Below, piece after piece: positions 21,601-29,356 of a DNA stretch of 64,000 nt. The position numbers were made by a program, and so were the translations under genes. The stretch is from NCBI GenBank assembly GCA_013390905.1, contig JACATG010000002.1, forward strand, positions 57,364-121,363, given 5' to 3'. Source of the stretch: Marine Group I thaumarchaeote. Its GTDB lineage: Archaea > Thermoproteota > Nitrososphaeria > Nitrososphaerales > Nitrosopumilaceae. The notes beneath the pieces were generated by a model. That model searched no databases and was not told the origin of the DNA. It saw only the letters and a program-made list of their open reading frames with translations. Position 1 is the stretch's first letter; the number at the start of each line of letters is the position of its first letter.

Positions 21601-22040
21601 TCAGTACCATCTTTGTTTTTCTTTATCTTTACTTCATTAATTCCCTGTAAAGGTGCGATAGTTACTCCTTCAGTAACAATTGCTAACCCAACACGAACTG
21701 CAAGATCTAATTTGTCTTCTAAGGAGGCATTAGGAAGAGAATATTTACCGAGAGCAATTTCCTTTGATAGAATTAGTGCAGAGATTTCCTTTCCGTTAAT
21801 TTTTAGTAGTTCTCTAAGAGGTTCAGCAATATCAATTTCGTGCATTTTGGAAACTCGATCCGCCAAATCAAATGCAATTTTAGGCTCGATTATGCCTGAA
21901 GAGTCTACCAAGCTTGATTTTGCATCTGCTGCTTTCTCAAAGATGGTAAATGTTTCAGTTGAGAGATTTGAGTAGTAATCGCGATAATAATCTGGCATCT
22001 CAATACCACTAATTCGAGAGATTGCATCGTTATCGGACAT
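18663..22040 (-). CDS. polC: DNA polymerase D large subunit (DP2)
   Basis: 1125 residues, the catalytic subunit of the archaeal family D replicative polymerase. A four-plus-cysteine zinc region lies at about residues 637-681 (CIQC, CSKC, CPNC, CKKC). The catalytic aspartates are in RRDADGDADSIML near residue 878. A second zinc module (CTGC ... CTCG) near 1048-1063 is the PIP/DP1-contact region. No intein interrupts the usual insertion site. It is 12 nt downstream of the GGGP synthase gene on the same strand. Confidence 0.97.
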   Translation of the reverse strand: MSDNDAISRISGIEMPDYYRDYYSNLSTETFTIFEKAADAKSSLVDSSGIIEPKIAFDLADRVSKMHEIDIAEPLRELLKINGKEISALILSKEIALGKYSLPNASLEDKLDLAVRVGLAIVTEGVTIAPLQGINEVKIKKNKDGTEYLSVSIAGPMRSAGGTESAVTMLIADHVRKAAGLSKYQANCFDDETGRFVEELRIYERDVNSFQFHILDEDIEHVISNLPVELDGVDTDPFEVVNHKLMARIKTDRVRGGALRVLNDGLIGRSKKLLKRIELYNLDGWEWLNDLKGAVQTGGNQEDSAAKRMREVITGRSVLSMSNKLGGFRLRYGRACNTGFAAVGVHPVLGEILDHTIVVGTQIKIDIPGKGATIAFVDSIDTPIVRLKNGNVVKIRDVKHGLKIKNDIQKILHLGDILISFGDFLENNAQLIPSGYVEEFWIEELKQKIKRYEPDDQYLKQFLSKTPTLDEALKISLDFQIPLHPHYLYYWDKISSEELGQLLEPKKINETSIEYSTQTKKILEKLGVPHKVENEIIELENLEAKIFFNLLFREKPIINDLSVPQILTKSSGIQIKNKFSTTIAVRIGRPEKAAARQMKPPTHVLFPISDKGGPTRDLLKASRNEHFFTNLFNRHCIQCDEPSIGIKCSKCGTKTITSYRCPNCRDVLNEPYCKKCKRKASTHSYKEFPLKARILLAQEKMGLRVKEPFKGVKELINQDRIAEPLEKGLVRQNFGLTVFKDGTVRFDATNSPLTQFRPSWIGTSIEKLKDLGYSHDIEGKPLENSDQTIELRMQDVIIPYDSGNYLVSICKYIDSLLLKFYGKSPFYNVKNSDELIGHLIIGLAPHTSVGIVGRIIGYTETHVCFGTPNWHSAKRRDADGDADSIMLLMDSLLNFSRQFLSDKIGGLMDAPLLIQPLVLPHESQPQAHNLEVTKSLPLEFFESTLQQIKASDVTSVEIIKSRLETKRQFYDYFFTHSTSSLTTSKSRSAYSTLGSMLDKFDMQMKNAELIDVVNPSEIVSNVISTHLVPDIMGNLRAYARQNFRCTGCGKSYRRMPLIQTCTCGHKLIPTITRGSVEKYLKLAKRLVDKYDVGEYQRGRIYALSDEIELVFGKSKGDQSLLSDYT

Positions 22041-22052
22041 AATACAATTCTA

Positions 22053-22802
22053 CTACTTACTTCTTTGAATTGCTTTTGTTATTTCTTGGAGTTTTTTGAT
22101 GCTTCCGCCTTTTTCAAGGAATGTCCCAATAACCAAAGCGTCAGATCCTGCTTTAACCAAACTTTGAGCAGTTTTCACGTCTTTAATTCCTCCGCCCACT
22201 ATCAAAAACCCTTTAAAAGTACGCCTTACTGTCTGAACCATCTCTGGAGTAACACTGGATTTTGCACCAGAGCCTGCTTCTAAATATACAAATCTCATAC
22301 CAAGAAACTGAGCAGCAAGGGCATATGCAGCAGCAATTTTTGGTTTTTCAAATGGAATTCCTCGTGCTGAACCAACAAACCAGGCAGAGGTTCCCTCTCC
22401 TATCACCAAATAAGCAGTAGGAAGCGGTTCTAAACCAAATTTAAGAACGCTTGGGGCTCCCAATGCTTGTGCTTGTGAGATAAAGTATGGGTTCTCTGAG
22501 TTCATTAGTGAGCTGAATAGAATTGCGTCAGCGTCCGGTACAACACCAGTAACATTCCCAGGAAACAAGATTATTGGTATTTTAATGCCTTTTTTGATGC
22601 TTTTAACCACTTGAGACATCTCAATCTGATCAGTGGCAGAGGAACCCCCAACCAAAATTGCAGAAGCGCCGATTTTTTCAACATCTTTGGCAAGCTTGCT
22701 TGATGCTTCCAAATGTGATACCTCAGAATCGATTAATACGAACAACAATGCATTTTTCTTTTTTAGTTCAGATTTTAGGAACAATTCAACTTTTCCAGTC
22801 AT
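22053..22802 (-). CDS. geranylgeranylglyceryl phosphate synthase
   Basis: 249 residues, TIM barrel. FVLIDSE at the N-terminus, then IILFPGNVTGV, YLVIGEGTSAWF, YLEAGSGAKSSV and LIVGGGIKDV (phosphate-binding end) match the group II GGGPS family. It forms the first ether bond of archaeal lipids from glycerol 1-phosphate and geranylgeranyl diphosphate. First gene of an operon with polC. Confidence 0.93.
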   Translation of the reverse strand: MTGKVELFLKSELKKKNALLFVLIDSEVSHLEASSKLAKDVEKIGASAILVGGSSATDQIEMSQVVKSIKKGIKIPIILFPGNVTGVVPDADAILFSSLMNSENPYFISQAQALGAPSVLKFGLEPLPTAYLVIGEGTSAWFVGSARGIPFEKPKIAAAYALAAQFLGMRFVYLEAGSGAKSSVTPEMVQTVRRTFKGFLIVGGGIKDVKTAQSLVKAGSDALVIGTFLEKGGSIKKLQEITKAIQRSK

Positions 22803-22870
22803 AGTGGGGTGTTGTAGATGACTCCTCTTTAAAGTTTAATTGGAATGTTGGTATACAGATTTGTATAGCT

Positions 22871-23233
22871 ATGGCAGAGTTTCAAAAGTCTAATTTTAAC
22901 AATATTATTCGTCAAATTATCAAAAAATCACTATTTACAGAACGACAAATTGAAATTATTTTAAATCAGAAGGATCTTTTGGAATCTGAGTTTTCTATAA
23001 CAAAAGGAGCCTATTACAGACAAGTTGGGCAATCAAGAGAGAAATTAATCGGGTTATTTTATTCAATCATACTTTTACACGGTTTGGGTATTTTATTACC
23101 TGATGATATTGATGTGATATCCAAACTTTCAGAGTATGTCCGTGTGATGAATGATAGTGATGTCTTCCCAGAAAAAGAAGAGCAGATCACTAGTGTGATA
23201 GATATGACTATTCGAAAGGCATGTAATATGTGA
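22871..23233 (+). CDS. conserved-looking 120-residue protein, possible HTH
   Basis: Helix-rich small protein. FTERQIEIILNQKDLL followed by SITKGAYYRQVGQSREKL reads like a short helix-turn-helix with a recognition-type helix, but no standard family is evident. The tail is acidic. It is divergent from the GGGP synthase gene (68 nt apart) and precedes a dense cluster of GTGAT/ATCAC words. Confidence 0.6.
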   Translation: MAEFQKSNFNNIIRQIIKKSLFTERQIEIILNQKDLLESEFSITKGAYYRQVGQSREKLIGLFYSIILLHGLGILLPDDIDVISKLSEYVRVMNDSDVFPEKEEQITSVIDMTIRKACNM

Positions 23234-23401
23234 TGTTTGTGATAATTATGATAAAAAGTAAGTTAAATTGTGTGATGATTAGTGTGACGATGTTAATCTA
23301 AAGTGTAAAACAATATTGCTCAATCACGATAAATCACAACTTGTATAGAAATTTGTGATGTTAGTGGAAATTCCTGATCCTGAAGTGATTTTGGGTGTGA
23401 T
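23114..23401. repeat. cluster of 13 GTGAT/ATCAC words
   Basis: GTGAT occurs on the plus strand at 23114, 23144, 23157, 23195, 23230, 23239, 23272, 23355, 23385 and 23397, and its complement ATCAC at 23186, 23323 and 23333. At roughly one third GC about 0.6 would be expected in 288 bp on both strands. The cluster covers the end of one gene, the 121-nt spacer and the start of the membrane-anchored winged-helix gene. It may be a protein-binding array; function unknown. Confidence 0.5.
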
Positions 23402-23972
23402 TTTAGCGTTCTTAGTTGGTTTAGTTGGGTTGTATGTATTCTATAAAGTACGTCCATTCTTAAAATCTAGGAGTGAAATGGTTGATGTATCACAATCTGA
23501 GCGTTTGGAGTATTATGAAAAGCAGTTAATTGATATGAAAATACGTCTTGATGCTATAGAAATACAAGGAATTGAACAAAAATCAGATGACCCTAACTTG
23601 GAATTAAAACAATTCTTAGAGAAGCTAGCAAAGAATGAATCACATGAGACACAGATTGTGGATGTTAATCATTCTGAAGTTGTGCCTAAAAAACCAATTT
23701 CTATGCCTAATATTTCTAGCTTAAATTATACAAATCCAGTAGATCGTGTGTTGCATCTAATCACAAACAAAACTATGACATCACATGACATACAAATCAC
23801 ATTAAGGAAAAGTAGGGAACATACATCACGATTAATGAAAAAATTGTTTGAAGATGGTTATGTTGAAAGGAATACAGAAACCAAACCATATACTTACTCA
23901 ATTACTAAAAAAGGAAAAACAAAGGTTGATGTAGTTCAAACCAATCCTATATCACATAACAAATTTCTTTAG
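23358..23972 (+). CDS. membrane-anchored winged-helix protein
   Basis: About 204 residues from ATG 23358 (an in-frame GTG sits one codon upstream). One transmembrane helix near residues 8-29 (VILGVILAFLVGLVGLYVFY), a coiled-coil-like Glu/Gln-rich part (about 45-100), and a C-terminal winged helix (DRVLHLITNKTMTSHDIQ, then SREHTSRLMKKLFEDGYVER) of MarR/ArsR type. This layout is a one-component membrane-bound regulator; ligand and targets are unknown. Confidence 0.65.
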   Translation: MLVEIPDPEVILGVILAFLVGLVGLYVFYKVRPFLKSRSEMVDVSQSERLEYYEKQLIDMKIRLDAIEIQGIEQKSDDPNLELKQFLEKLAKNESHETQIVDVNHSEVVPKKPISMPNISSLNYTNPVDRVLHLITNKTMTSHDIQITLRKSREHTSRLMKKLFEDGYVERNTETKPYTYSITKKGKTKVDVVQTNPISHNKFL

Positions 23973-24074
23973 TTTTTTAAAACAGGTTTTTGTTCTTTAA
24001 TTCAAATTTTTATGGTAATTACCCAATTTTTAATTAATTATAAATTATATATATTATTAAATTATAGAAATTAT

Positions 24075-24236
24075 ATGTCTGTTCAAGAGAATGAGGTTTT
24101 AGTAAAAATTACTTCAGCAGGAACAATTTCCATTCCCAAACAATTTAGAAAATACATGGATATTCAAAAAGGTGAGTATGTTAAGTTAATTCTTGCAAAC
24201 GACCGGTTAATTATCAGAAAAATTACCATATCTTAA
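24075..24236 (+). CDS. AbrB/SpoVT-type small DNA-binding protein
   Basis: 53 residues from ATG 24075. VKITSAGTISIPKQFRKYMDI and GEYVKLILANDRLIIRK form a swapped-hairpin AbrB fold, as in archaeal antitoxins and small regulators. A longer reading frame opens at 24012, but the first 21 residues are low-complexity and unlike the family. No toxin gene is adjacent. It lies between the membrane-anchored regulator and the origin segment. Confidence 0.7.
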   Translation: MSVQENEVLVKITSAGTISIPKQFRKYMDIQKGEYVKLILANDRLIIRKITIS

Positions 24237-24240
24237 CTAG

Positions 24241-24627
24241 TTATTGTTGTTTTTGACTAATCTTCATGGTTTGATAGGTCCATTCACGACCTTTTCTAAC
24301 TCTATCAATTCTATCTTTTAATGAAAATCGTGACAAGTATGTGGATATTATACTAAGTTTTATTGGTTCGTTGTATTCGTCTTCATATTTTTCAAGAATG
24401 TTTGTGGAGGTAAATTTACCAATGGGGAAGAACTTGTCTACTATATGCCAAATTTTTGAGCCTACAGAATCCATATTAGTCACTTTTTGTTCATCCTCAA
24501 TATTCATCAAGTCCATCATTTCGAATATTTTGAGAACTTTCTCTCTGGTAACATTACCTTCTATTTTGATGTCATAGCGTGCACCGTCAGAGTCCTCCAT
24601 ATCTATTCGAATACGTTTTTTAACCAT
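24241..24627 (-). CDS. small acidic N-terminal / winged-helix-like protein of unknown function
   Basis: 128 residues. The N-terminal half is beta-like with alternating charges (KKRIRIDMEDSDGARYDIKI). The C-terminal half (SKIWHIVDKFFPIGKFTS, then LSIISTYLSRFSLKDRIDRV and GREWTYQ) looks like a winged helix. It reads away from the proposed origin, with only 4 nt between its stop and that of the AbrB-like gene. A role at the origin is only a guess from position. Confidence 0.6.
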   Translation of the reverse strand: MVKKRIRIDMEDSDGARYDIKIEGNVTREKVLKIFEMMDLMNIEDEQKVTNMDSVGSKIWHIVDKFFPIGKFTSTNILEKYEDEYNEPIKLSIISTYLSRFSLKDRIDRVRKGREWTYQTMKISQKQQ

Positions 24628-24784
24628 CTTTAAGATCTTGAGGTTTAGATATTAACAATTCAATTGATCCAAGAATGTTTGTTAACTAGATAGTTTGTTA
24701 ACATTGACTGCGTAACCCACACCTGGTTAAATTTTTGTTATTAACAACATATCCTTAAAAACTCTTTTATTTTATGAAATCTTC

Positions 24785-24810
24785 ACGCCTAGAGTGGAAA
24801 TGATGGGGTC
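24785..24810 (+). promoter_or_regulatory. ORB-like Orc1/Cdc6 binding repeat 1
   Basis: Core GAGTGGAAATGATGGGGTC preceded by ACGCCTA. This is close to the archaeal ORB/mini-ORB pattern (a TGGAAA core with a downstream run of G followed by T). Same orientation as repeat 2, start-to-start distance 62 bp. Confidence 0.65.
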
Positions 24811-24846
24811 TATTCTTACATGTTAACATTGTTAACACCAACCTTA

Positions 24847-24872
24847 ACGCCTGGAATGGTAATATTGGGGTC
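24847..24872 (+). promoter_or_regulatory. ORB-like Orc1/Cdc6 binding repeat 2
   Basis: Core GAATGGTAATATTGGGGTC preceded by ACGCCTG. It matches repeat 1 at 21 of 26 positions, including the ACGCCT start, the TGG-AAT core and the terminal TGGGGTC. Confidence 0.65.
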
Positions 24873-24940
24873 AAAATATGTTTTTTACACAATTCCCTAA
24901 CAAGTAATTAACAAAGTGTTAACTTGTAGGCATTGTATCC

Positions 24941-24968
24941 TTAACCCACACACCAACATTTCCATTCT
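24941..24968 (-). promoter_or_regulatory. inverted ORB-like repeat 3
   Basis: On the minus strand GAATGGAAATGTTGGTGTG shares the GAATGGAAATG core with repeats 1 and 2, with TTGGTGT in place of the G run. It faces them and borders the A/T-rich stretch. Confidence 0.5.
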
Positions 24969-25115
24969 ATATTTTTTAAATTATTTTTTTTTAAAAATTA
25001 AAAAATAACTAAAAATAATTAATTACAAACTAAACTAGAGTTACCATTCTATTCTATACTCTCTTAATTTAGATATGGTTATGATAATATTGACAGGAAA
25101 TATAGGTGTGTGAGT

Positions 25116-26318
25116 ATGTCTGATCCAATTGACAGGTTGCTTGATGCAGCAGAATCTGGGAAATCCATCATAAAAAACAGGGACATTCTTCACTTTACAT
25201 ATGTACCCAAAATTATACTACATAGAGATTCTGAACAGGAACAAGTTACTCAATCATTAATACCAATTCTAAAACAATCTAGACCATCTAACCTTTTGGT
25301 ATATGGAAAACCTGGAACTGGAAAAACATTGGTTGTTAAAAAAGTAATTTCTAAAATCCAAGAAAGAGTTGAGCAATCCAAATTCCCAATTAAATTAGTA
25401 TATTCTAACTCTAAAGAGGAGACAACACTTTATGGATTACTAGTTAGCCTAGGCAGGCAATTAGGACTAGATGAGAAGGAATTACCCACAACCGGCTTGG
25501 CAACAAGTGAGGTTTTCAAAAGACTTCTCCATAAGATTGATGAAGGAAAACTTAATGCAATTTTTGTAATTGATGAGATTGATTATCTTGCCCAACTAGT
25601 GGCAAAAACAGGCAAGGATATTCTATACCAACTAACCAGAGCAAATGAGAGACTGAAACAAGGCTCCCTGACTTTGGTGGGAATTTCAAATGATCTAACA
25701 TTCAAAGAGAGACTGGATCCTAGAGTAATTAGCAGCCTAGGTGAGGAGGAGGTCGTCTTTACAAACTATAATGTTGAACAAATTAAAAAAATTCTTGAAG
25801 AAAGAATTAATGAAGCATTTGTAGAGAATTCTGTTGAGGAATCAGCCCTAAATCTATGTGCAGCACTAGCAGGAGGAGAACACGGTGATGCCCGTAGGGC
25901 AATTGATTTACTTCGTGTTGCAGGAGAGATTGCCGAACGACAACAATCAGACAAAGTTACAACAAAAAATGTTGAGCAAGCCAGACAAAAAATTGAAGAA
26001 AATAAAGAGGAGACATCTCTTGAAGCATTTCCCCTTCATGAAAAACTGATTATTCTTGCAATTATGAAGGCAAACGGTTCGTCTACTGGCGAAATTTACT
26101 CATCATACAAAAATCTCTGTAAGGTGGTTGGCCGTGATGAGCTTACCAACAGGAGGATTACTCAAATGCTAAGTGAAATTGAATTATCTGGAATCATCAC
26201 TGGGAGATTAATTCATCAAGGAATTCATGGTAGGACAAAAAAATACAAACTTGAAATCTCATCTGAAATGGTAAAAAAAGCATTCAAAGACGAACTAACT
26301 TTGAAGGATATTCTCTGA
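25116..26318 (+). CDS. cdc6: Orc1/Cdc6 replication initiator
   Basis: 400 residues from ATG 25116 (an in-frame GTG at 25110 is possible). Walker A GKPGTGKT at residues 64-71 and Walker B AIFVIDEIDYL follow, with the sensor-type motif LTLVGISND, GEHGDARRAIDLLR (sensor 2) and a C-terminal winged helix (LTNRRITQMLSEIELSGII). It binds ORB repeats and loads MCM. Only one copy is in this window. Its end overlaps the convergent PolD small subunit gene by 24 nt. Confidence 0.95.
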   Translation: MSDPIDRLLDAAESGKSIIKNRDILHFTYVPKIILHRDSEQEQVTQSLIPILKQSRPSNLLVYGKPGTGKTLVVKKVISKIQERVEQSKFPIKLVYSNSKEETTLYGLLVSLGRQLGLDEKELPTTGLATSEVFKRLLHKIDEGKLNAIFVIDEIDYLAQLVAKTGKDILYQLTRANERLKQGSLTLVGISNDLTFKERLDPRVISSLGEEEVVFTNYNVEQIKKILEERINEAFVENSVEESALNLCAALAGGEHGDARRAIDLLRVAGEIAERQQSDKVTTKNVEQARQKIEENKEETSLEAFPLHEKLIILAIMKANGSSTGEIYSSYKNLCKVVGRDELTNRRITQMLSEIELSGIITGRLIHQGIHGRTKKYKLEISSEMVKKAFKDELTLKDIL

Positions 26319-27755
26319 ATTTGAATTATAATTTTGATGGAAGACTTGGAAAGTCTTTAGATTTACCATGATTGCTATTCCTGGATTTGGGATCATTCCA
26401 ACACTGGCCTGAAAAGGTGTTTGCCTTTGCCATGAGCCAGAATTAACCAGTAAAATTCCCTTATACATATCCAATTCTGCCCTGTGAACATGGCCTACAT
26501 GGAAGATATCTGGAATAGTCTCAATTACTAAAAGATCTTCCATCTCAGGTGCTATGGGTGTTTGACTACCATAAATTGGACTTAGATGCCTTGCCCTGAG
26601 AAGATGCTTCATCACGTTTGTTGGTTTGTTATAACTTAGACCAGGTGTGGTCTTTACAATATCATCAATACTCTGTCCATGAAACATCATTACCTTTACA
26701 CCATTCAATGAAACTACAGCTGGGTTTCCAACCATAACTACATTTTCCATTTCCCACAAATCTGAATTATATTTTTTTGGTATGGCTGGCTGTGGCAGAG
26801 CCCTTCTTCCAGGATCATGGTTCCCAGGCATTATTATGACCTTCACATTTTTTGGAATCTTATCAATTAGACCAACTGTCTTTTTGAGTTGTTCTTCAAT
26901 AGTTAGACAAACCAATTCTTTGTCCTGATTTGGGTATATCCCAACCCCATCCACTATATCTCCAGCGATTAGGACAAAACGAATTTTTCTTGCAACAGGA
27001 TCTGGACTTGATAACCAAGAAACAAACTCAGTAAATTCCTCCTCCATGAAGAACTTACTTCCAATATGCAGATCTGAAAGAAAGACTGCATATACTTCAG
27101 TTTCTGATTTGTTGACGGCCTGATCTGGAATATCTGGGAGGATCAGATCCTTGATAATCATTACAGAATTCTTTCCGGGGGTTATCCTTGCCATAACGAA
27201 CTGGTCAGTTAGAAGAGTACCTGCTGTCTTCTGTAATTCACTATCAAAAACAATACCATCAAACGAGCCTGATGGATCCTCCAAAACCAACTTTGTGATG
27301 TTTCTCTCAGAAATTCTTGAAGTAATAAGACCGCACACATACAAATCATCTTTTGATTTTGCAGTTTTTGTAGATGCAATGGATTTGAGCTTTCTTGATT
27401 CTGGCCTGTCTGAAATAATTCTTTTGAGTTTGTTAAAACGACTTGAAAACAAGGCATTGTAGCCTTTAACCCCCTCACCCGTTGTTATCTTGGTGGTGGG
27501 ATCAGCCAATACCTTGATTTCACTTTGTAGCGTTGGGTCCTCTCTGATCCCAAGATATGTCTCTAAATCATTCTGGTTAATCTGAAATAACTTTTGTTTA
27601 GTCTTCTCTTTGACTATCTCCTTTATGATCCTCTCTAGTTTTCTAACATCTAAATTTTCTAAGATTTTGAAAGCATCTGGATGAATTTGGAATCCTTTGT
27701 TTAATGCATAGTTTAGCGCAAAGGTAAGCTCCTTTTTCATATCAAAAAATATCAT
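26295..27755 (-). CDS. polB: DNA polymerase D small subunit (DP1), 3'-5' exonuclease
   Basis: 486 residues. N-terminal part for DP2 interaction, an OB-fold in the middle (VCGLITSRISERNITKLVLE), then the calcineurin-like phosphodiesterase domain (about residues 225-430) with DLHIGS, GDIVDG, PGNHDPGRR, HGQSIDD and GHVHRAE, all metal ligands present. ATG 27755 is used; ATG 27740 (MKKELTFAL) is as good. It is the proofreading subunit of the polymerase whose large subunit is at 18663-22040. Confidence 0.95.
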   Translation of the reverse strand: MIFFDMKKELTFALNYALNKGFQIHPDAFKILENLDVRKLERIIKEIVKEKTKQKLFQINQNDLETYLGIREDPTLQSEIKVLADPTTKITTGEGVKGYNALFSSRFNKLKRIISDRPESRKLKSIASTKTAKSKDDLYVCGLITSRISERNITKLVLEDPSGSFDGIVFDSELQKTAGTLLTDQFVMARITPGKNSVMIIKDLILPDIPDQAVNKSETEVYAVFLSDLHIGSKFFMEEEFTEFVSWLSSPDPVARKIRFVLIAGDIVDGVGIYPNQDKELVCLTIEEQLKKTVGLIDKIPKNVKVIIMPGNHDPGRRALPQPAIPKKYNSDLWEMENVVMVGNPAVVSLNGVKVMMFHGQSIDDIVKTTPGLSYNKPTNVMKHLLRARHLSPIYGSQTPIAPEMEDLLVIETIPDIFHVGHVHRAELDMYKGILLVNSGSWQRQTPFQASVGMIPNPGIAIMVNLKTFQVFHQNYNSNSENILQS

Positions 27756-27797
27756 CTGGTTTAATTAAATCTGCGCCTAACCCCGAACCCTCAAATA

Positions 27798-28355
27798 TTG
27801 TCCAAAAGGGAAGGCAATGTGAATAAAATCAGAATAATTACATTTTTCATATTTTTAGGAATTTTTGCTGGAGCCTTTCAGATTGGTTCAATGTCTTCTG
27901 TAAGTGAAGAAGAAGCTGATGCCTTTATGTCTGAATTTAAAGACCTTGTTTTAGACATTGATGCATTTGGGATCTTTGTACACAACATAACCATTGCACT
28001 ACCGATGTTCATTCCTGGGTTTGGGGTTGCGTGGGGGATTTTCTCTGCCTGGTCTACAGGATTTGCTTTTGCTGCAATAGCTTCTACTGTTCCTGAAATA
28101 GCAGATATTCCACCACTCTCAATTCTCTTCTTATCACCAGTTGGGTTGATGGAAGTTTTTGCATATTCTTTGGGCATCTCTAGAAGTTTTATTCTAATTC
28201 GAGCAATAAGCAAGAAGATCAATCTTATTCCGTTTATCAAACCAACAGTTATAGAAATTGGAATTGTATTGACTCTCTTATTGGTAGGAGGATATCTTGA
28301 ATTTTACATGATAGATTTAGCCCAACAAGAAGGCCTTGAGATGTTTGGGATCTAA
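27798..28355 (+). CDS. SpoIIM-family (DUF95) membrane protein
   Basis: 185 residues with about five hydrophobic segments. The long central block HNITIALPMFIPGFGVAWG, then LLSPVG-type LFLSPVGLMEVFAYSLGIS, is characteristic of stage II sporulation protein M homologues, which are widespread in archaea with unknown role. The start is uncertain: TTG 27798 or GTG 27819. Divergent from the DP1 gene with 42 nt between them. Confidence 0.75.
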   Translation: MSKREGNVNKIRIITFFIFLGIFAGAFQIGSMSSVSEEEADAFMSEFKDLVLDIDAFGIFVHNITIALPMFIPGFGVAWGIFSAWSTGFAFAAIASTVPEIADIPPLSILFLSPVGLMEVFAYSLGISRSFILIRAISKKINLIPFIKPTVIEIGIVLTLLLVGGYLEFYMIDLAQQEGLEMFGI

Positions 28356-28478
28356 TTTTTAGGATTACCACCGGATTTGTCAATCAATCTCAAACAGACT
28401 CGAGTTTAGATATACTATATCTTGTATCTGAAATAATTTAGTAGTAAATTATAAACCAAATTAGAAGACAAATTTATT

Positions 28479-29321
28479 GTGAAAGCAGCAATAGCACTAT
28501 TAACATTACTTGTAGTTTCATCGGGATATTTTATTAATGAATCATTTGCTGAAATTTCTGAAAACCAGACATTTCTTTTAGAGGGTTCTGGATTTGCAGT
28601 AACTGAGGAATCTATCCTAATTTCAGAAATTAATCTAGGTTTATCATCTTAACAACAACGTGCAAGTACAATTAACTTCCTAACAGAAGGCGGTTTTATT
28701 ACATTAGACGATGAGGAGTTTCTTTTCTCTAATCTAGAAGGAAAATTTTAACGTGAGGGTTGTTATATTAGAATTAATGGAAGTGTTGAAAGCTCAAGCG
28801 GATTTGATACCTTAATTAGCTTCTTTGGAAGACTAATTGAAGAAAGCAAAGATGTATCAGTTTATGGCTTTACGGATAGAATTACAACACCTGATGATAC
28901 TTACAAAGTAATCTACACAACAAAATTATCTACACTATTAATAACTGAATTAACACCAATTGAAGAATCAAATGATATTACAATTTCCATTCTAATAGGC
29001 TCATCTTCACAAGCAGTCACAAGTAGTTACGGCACTGTCGGTTATTCTGATCAATTGAAGTATTTCTCCCAAGATAAAATTTTACTAGAACCGGGAACTA
29101 CCATTACAATAGTTAATGATGATGAAGTATCTTATAGTATTATTAGTGGAACAGAAAAGAGTAGAGATTGAAATGTTCCATTTATCCCAGATGGAAGAAT
29201 TTCAACTGGGAAAATTGCACCAGGAGAATCAATCAGCATAACATTTGATGATTTTGGAACTTACAGACTATATGATCCTGATTATACTTGGATGAGAATT
29301 CTTGCAATGGTCTTTCCATAG
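28479..29321 (+). pseudogene. secreted cupredoxin-like protein gene with three in-frame stops
   Basis: One continuous reading frame of 280 codons from GTG 28479 to TAG 29319, interrupted by TAA 28650, TAA 28749 and TGA 29169 but by no frameshift. The N-terminus is a clean signal peptide (VKAAIALLTLLVVSSGYF ending in SFA). The C-terminal 65 residues form a cupredoxin-like fold (EPGTTITIVNDDE; KIAPGESISITFDDFGTY; DPDYTWM) without copper ligands, as in other secreted proteins of this group. Most simply a recent pseudogene; stop readthrough or assembly error are alternatives. It fills most of the 28356-29356 gap; nothing else was seen there. Confidence 0.75.
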
Positions 29322-29356
29322 TCTGATAATTTAGGCTAAGAACAAAACTTGGGCAA

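Larger units (their letters stand above)
24660..25080. other. oriC: candidate chromosomal replication origin (oriC)
   Basis: A 488-bp gene-free stretch (24628-25115) directly upstream of orc1/cdc6. It holds two direct ORB-like repeats (24785-24810, 24847-24872), one inverted ORB-like copy (24941-24968), a half-site (25041-25050, inverted) and a 55-bp almost pure A/T stretch (about 24968-25024) suitable as unwinding element. GTTAAC occurs five times (24681, 24697, 24822, 24831, 24918). TAACCCACAC occurs at 24713 and 24942. The layout, ORB repeats around an AT-rich element beside orc1/cdc6, is the standard archaeal origin. Confidence 0.75.

Noticed and set aside
18663..22040. Possible intein in the DNA polymerase large subunit
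   Set aside because: The catalytic and zinc regions read through without an insertion and the length (1125 residues) is normal for an intein-free protein.
24075..24236. Toxin-antitoxin module around the AbrB-type gene
   Set aside because: No PIN, RelE or other toxin frame is adjacent; neighbours are the membrane-anchored regulator and a winged-helix-like protein.
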